Positions 8,206-10,755 of a stretch of 10,755 nucleotides of DNA are shown here, piece by piece (position 1 is the stretch's first letter; the number at the start of each line of letters is the position of its first letter). The stretch is from an uncultured Flavobacteriaceae bacterium (GTDB taxonomy: Bacteria; Bacteroidota; Bacteroidia; Flavobacteriales; Flavobacteriaceae). The position numbers were made by a program, and so were the translations under genes. Under the pieces are notes generated by a model. The model had not been told where the DNA came from. It saw only the letters and a program-made list of their open reading frames with translations, and did no database searches. Location of the stretch: positions 1 to 10,755 of the forward strand of contig CAJWFY010000047.1 in NCBI GenBank assembly GCA_913031655.1. Direction: 5' to 3'.

Positions 8206-8366
8206 TATTTTTATTATATATATTTTAATTATTACTCTGTTAAATAGAACTAGTTGTATTATATTTTCTATTTATTAATTAAATATTTTTTAAAGAAAAT
8301 ATGGTTTTTTAGCTTGTTTTATGCATGCTGTAGATTTCATATTGTTTTTTTTATTAAATTAGATAT

Positions 8367-8393
8367 ATCGATAAATTTTTTAGTTTAATCGAT
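8367..8393. repeat. Stem-loop with paired ATCGAT arms
   Basis: ATCGATAAA (8367-8375) pairs with TTTAATCGAT (8384-8393), leaving one bulged A and the loop TTTTTTAG. It sits two bases before the terminator hairpin at 8396, so an RNA through this region would fold two adjacent stems. Because ATCGAT is itself a palindrome, alternative pairings are possible. Confidence 0.45.
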
Positions 8394-8395
8394 CT

Positions 8396-8419
8396 AAGGG
8401 ATATAATAATCCCTTTTTT
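8396..8419 (+). terminator. Rho-independent terminator upstream of the adhesin gene
   Basis: AAGGGAT (8396-8402) and ATCCCTT (8409-8415) form a perfect 7-bp stem with three G-C pairs around a 6-base loop ATAATA, and a run of six T (8414-8419) overlaps the stem foot. The T run is on one side only, so it works for + strand transcripts. It lies 433 bases after the gldN stop and 126 bases before the adhesin start. It could end a long gld transcript, end a small RNA, or act as an attenuator in a long adhesin leader. Confidence 0.65.
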
Positions 8420-8481
8420 ACACTGTAACGTTTAACATTTAATACAAGCTTATAAAACAATTTTAACCCATGTTTCGCTAA

Positions 8482-8516
8482 TTTGATTGTAAATAAATTA
8501 ATATTTATTTGTCAAT
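8482..8516 (+). promoter_or_regulatory. Possible promoter and operator-like dyad for the adhesin gene
   Basis: A dyad is visible: ATTG (8486-8489) and AAATAAAT (8491-8498) mirror ATTTATTT (8503-8510) and CAAT (8513-8516), with a 4-base centre TAAT and unequal 1- and 2-base gaps. Overlapping it is a weak match to the Bacteroidota promoter pattern (TTG, then TAnnTTTG): TTG at 8483-8485, an 18-base spacer, and TTTATTTG at 8504-8511, with one mismatch at the important A. Transcription from it would start near 8515-8520, giving a leader of about 30 bases. Promoter identity is inferred. Confidence 0.35.
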
Positions 8517-8545
8517 TTTTGCGTTCATACCTTTTAAATTTAATT

Positions 8546-10755
8546 ATGAATAAATTTCTTTCCCTACTTTTTTTATCATTCACCATTTTAACTTATTCAC
8601 AAAATGCTCCAGTAGCTAGCGATGAAGTTATTGCTGTTAATGAAGGTTTAACTAAAACCGGAACCCTTGATGGTACGGATGCTGATAGTAATGCTTTATC
8701 ATGGACTGTTGTTGGTGCCCCCAAACACGGTACTTTAACATTGAACACTAATGGTTCTTATTCTTATGTTCATTCAGGTTCTGAAACTACATCAGATACT
8801 TTTACTTTTAAAGCAACTGATAATTCTACAGATAAGTTAGAATCTGATATTGCTACAGCCACCATTACTATTACGCCAGTTAATGATGCTCCAACTCTTG
8901 CTTCTCCAATTTCCATTACAGTGGATGAAGAAGGGACGATTGAAACCATTTTAGGAGCCAGCGATGAAGAAGGTGCAACTATAGTATATTCTGTTGTTAC
9001 CGCTCCTACAAAGGGAACCTTTACTCTTAGCGCTTCAACTGGTATAGGTTACTATACTCACAATGGCTCTGAAACTACATCTGATACCATTACTGTTAGA
9101 GCAAAAGAATCAGATGGTGCTTTAGCTTACACGGACGCTGTAATTAATGTAACTGTTACTGCTGTTAATGACGCTCCAGCTGTAAGTGATGGAGAATTAA
9201 CTATTAATGAAGCAGCAACATCTGATCCAATTGCATTTACTGCTTCTGATGCTGAAACATCAGCTGAAGGATTAACTATAGCTATAACTAGTCAAGGGAA
9301 TAATGGTACTGCTACGGTTTCAGGTTTAAAGTTTAGTTATGTACACGATGGTTCTGAAACAACTACTGATTCTTTTGGATTTAGTGTTTCTGATGGTGTG
9401 TTAAGTTCTACAGGAACCATTAATATTGTAGTTCTTCCTGTAAATGATAACCCATTAGGAGTAGCCGATCTTTATTTTATTTCTACTAATAACAACCTTG
9501 CAATGGATGCTGCAAAAGGAGTTTTGAGAAATGATACAGATGCGGATACAGATTTTTCTACTTTAACAGCTTCTTTAGGATCTACCACTGCGCAATATGG
9601 AACAGTCGAATTAGCAGCAGATGGATCTTTTACTTACATTACAACAACTGAAGGAGCTAGTGCAAGCTACACTACCGATACATTTTCTTATAAAGTCAAT
9701 GATGGTGCTTCTGATAGTGCTGAAACTACAGTAACACTTGAAGTAGCTACAGTTATAGCAACTCCAGATGCTTTTACCAATACTGAGGGAGGAACACTTC
9801 AGGTTCCTGCTTCTACAGGAGTTATTTCTAATGATATTGAAACAAACAATTTAACTGTAACTGCTGAAGTTGTTAATAAACCAGCTTATGGAGTATTAAC
9901 TTTTGCAGCTGATGGAAGTTTTTCATATGTTCATGATGGTTCAGAAAATTTAAGAGATGTTTTTACTTATAAATTAAAGAATGCTAACGATGATGAAAGT
10001 AAAGCGACTTTTGTTGCAATTAACAGTACCAATGTAAATGATACTCCTACGAGTGTAGGAACTGCTTTTACTTTAAATGAAGGGGCTAGTTTAATTTTTA
10101 CTCCTACTTATGTCGATACCGATACTGCATTAACTGGAATTACTTTTGCCATAACAGCGACAAAAGCAATATCTAATGGGTTTTTAGTTAATAATAATAA
10201 TGGAACCTTTACTTATACTCACGATGGAGGGCAATCTGTTGTAGATGCTTTTACTTACACTATTAATGATGGTGAATTTACTGTAGCATCAACAGGAACA
10301 ATTTTAGTTACAACGGTAAATGATCAACCTGTAGCGACAGCTTTAACCTATACTTTAAATGAAGCAGCTAGTCAAGTTGTTGCTTTAGCAGGAACTGATG
10401 CAGATGGAGATACATTAGGTTTTTCAATATCTACAGCTCCTAAAAATGGATCTGTGGTTTTAAGCGGATCAACTTATACTTATACTCATGATGGTACAGA
10501 AACAACATCCGATTCATTTGCTTATATAGCTAATGATGGTGTAGCTTCTAGTAGTCCAGCTTCTGTAGCGTTAACAATAACAGCAGTTAATACTGCTCCT
10601 GTAGTTACTAATTTAGGAGTTAGTTTAAATGAAGGGGCGACCAGTTCTTTTACTTTAGCCAATAATGCAAGTGACCAGGAAGGCAATACAATTACTTACA
10701 TTGTTGTTTCTGTTCCAACTAACGGATCTTTAAAAGATCCAGGAAATAGTGATGC
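8546..10755 (+). CDS. Secreted cadherin/Ig-like repeat protein, probable surface adhesin (3' end outside window)
   Basis: The frame is open from the ATG to the window edge (736 full codons). MNKFLSLLFLSFTILTYSQ is a typical signal peptide, with likely cleavage near residue 19, and confirms the start. The rest is a chain of beta-sandwich repeats of about 90-105 residues ending in VNDAP-type linkers (residues 112, 207, 299, 497, 591, 681). Most contain NEG near the start, an acidic stretch such as TDADGD, a P..G(T/S) turn, and a YxHDGSETTSDSF-like strand. These match bacterial cadherin-like, Big_9 and VCBS-type domains, whose acidic motifs often bind calcium. Such proteins are usually cell-surface adhesins or matrix proteins. 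Export by the T9SS is likely given the neighbours, but the C-terminal sorting domain is not visible. It could also be an SprB-like gliding adhesin, but the repeats alone cannot decide this. Confidence 0.85.
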   Translation, partial: MNKFLSLLFLSFTILTYSQNAPVASDEVIAVNEGLTKTGTLDGTDADSNALSWTVVGAPKHGTLTLNTNGSYSYVHSGSETTSDTFTFKATDNSTDKLESDIATATITITPVNDAPTLASPISITVDEEGTIETILGASDEEGATIVYSVVTAPTKGTFTLSASTGIGYYTHNGSETTSDTITVRAKESDGALAYTDAVINVTVTAVNDAPAVSDGELTINEAATSDPIAFTASDAETSAEGLTIAITSQGNNGTATVSGLKFSYVHDGSETTTDSFGFSVSDGVLSSTGTINIVVLPVNDNPLGVADLYFISTNNNLAMDAAKGVLRNDTDADTDFSTLTASLGSTTAQYGTVELAADGSFTYITTTEGASASYTTDTFSYKVNDGASDSAETTVTLEVATVIATPDAFTNTEGGTLQVPASTGVISNDIETNNLTVTAEVVNKPAYGVLTFAADGSFSYVHDGSENLRDVFTYKLKNANDDESKATFVAINSTNVNDTPTSVGTAFTLNEGASLIFTPTYVDTDTALTGITFAITATKAISNGFLVNNNNGTFTYTHDGGQSVVDAFTYTINDGEFTVASTGTILVTTVNDQPVATALTYTLNEAASQVVALAGTDADGDTLGFSISTAPKNGSVVLSGSTYTYTHDGTETTSDSFAYIANDGVASSSPASVALTITAVNTAPVVTNLGVSLNEGATSSFTLANNASDQEGNTITYIVVSVPTNGSLKDPGNSD
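8603..10755 (+). repeat. Degenerate tandem repeats coding cadherin/Ig-like domains
   Basis: About eight in-frame units with boundaries near 8603, 8879, 9164, 9440, 9761, 10034, 10316 and 10586; the last is cut by the edge. Units are 270-321 bases. The best-conserved DNA is in the HDGSETTSD segment: TCTGAAACTACATC is identical at 8780-8793 and 9068-9081, and related copies occur near 9350 and 10492. Units four and five differ from the rest in carrying GVLRNDTDADTD and GVISNDIE, typical of VCBS/Big_9 domains, so the array mixes at least two subtypes. Divergence is high, which argues against very recent amplification. Confidence 0.85.

Larger units (their letters stand above)
7964..8545. other. 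A/T-rich intergenic spacer, no gene found
   Basis: This 582-base gap between gldN and the adhesin gene is extremely A/T-rich; 8161-8220 contains only three G or C bases. I see no reading frame with a credible start and protein-like composition, and no tRNA or rRNA. It holds a series of inverted repeats: a 12-base palindrome at 7987-7998, a bulged hairpin at about 8029-8058, a perfect hairpin at 8140-8160, a 20-base palindrome at 8186-8205, a hairpin at 8367-8393, a terminator at 8396-8419 and a dyad at 8486-8516. It probably holds the 3' end of the gld transcript and the control region of the downstream gene. In DNA this A/T-rich some inverted repeats are expected by chance. Confidence 0.7.

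Noticed and set aside
8479..8485. TAATTTG as a Bacteroidota -7 promoter element
   Set aside because: The pattern is one T short of TAnnTTTG and no TTG is found at a suitable distance upstream.

Overview
The window comes from a low-GC member of the Bacteroidota, almost certainly the class Flavobacteriia. The evidence is a complete gldK-gldL-gldM-gldN cluster (core of the type IX secretion system, T9SS, and gliding motor), A-rich leaders without Shine-Dalgarno sites, and strongly A/T-biased codons. All recognised genes are on the + strand.

Layout: (1) 1-2133 is the 3' part of topA (DNA topoisomerase I), open at the left edge. (2) Two bases later, 2136-3275 encodes an arginase/formimidoylglutamase-fold protein in which three of the six usual metal ligands appear to be replaced. 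(3) 3320-7963 is the tight gldKLMN block: an outer-membrane lipoprotein with an FGE-like fold (GldK), the two-helix inner-membrane motor protein (GldL), its single-helix periplasm-spanning partner (GldM), and the periplasmic ring protein (GldN). gldM and gldN overlap by 4 bases. (4) 7964-8545 is a very A/T-rich, 582-base stretch with no convincing gene. It holds several hairpins, a good rho-independent terminator at 8396-8419 and a dyad with a possible promoter just ahead of the next gene. (5) From 8546 to the right edge runs an open reading frame for a secreted protein: a signal peptide followed by about eight cadherin/Ig-like repeats of 90-105 residues. It is probably a large surface adhesin or matrix protein.

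How they fit together: GldL and GldM form the proton-driven inner-membrane motor. GldM reaches across the periplasm to the GldK/GldN ring under the outer membrane, and this assembly powers secretion of cargo through the T9SS and, in gliding species, movement of surface adhesins. The repeat protein is a plausible cargo, but its C-terminus, where a T9SS sorting domain would sit, lies outside the window. TopA is housekeeping. The ureohydrolase-like protein is the least understood gene here.

The most notable observations are the degenerate metal site of the ureohydrolase-like gene, an internal duplication in the GldL cytoplasmic tail, the structured spacer with an apparently orphan terminator, and the repeat adhesin beside the secretion core. 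I found no clearly new multi-gene system: the main block is a known one.
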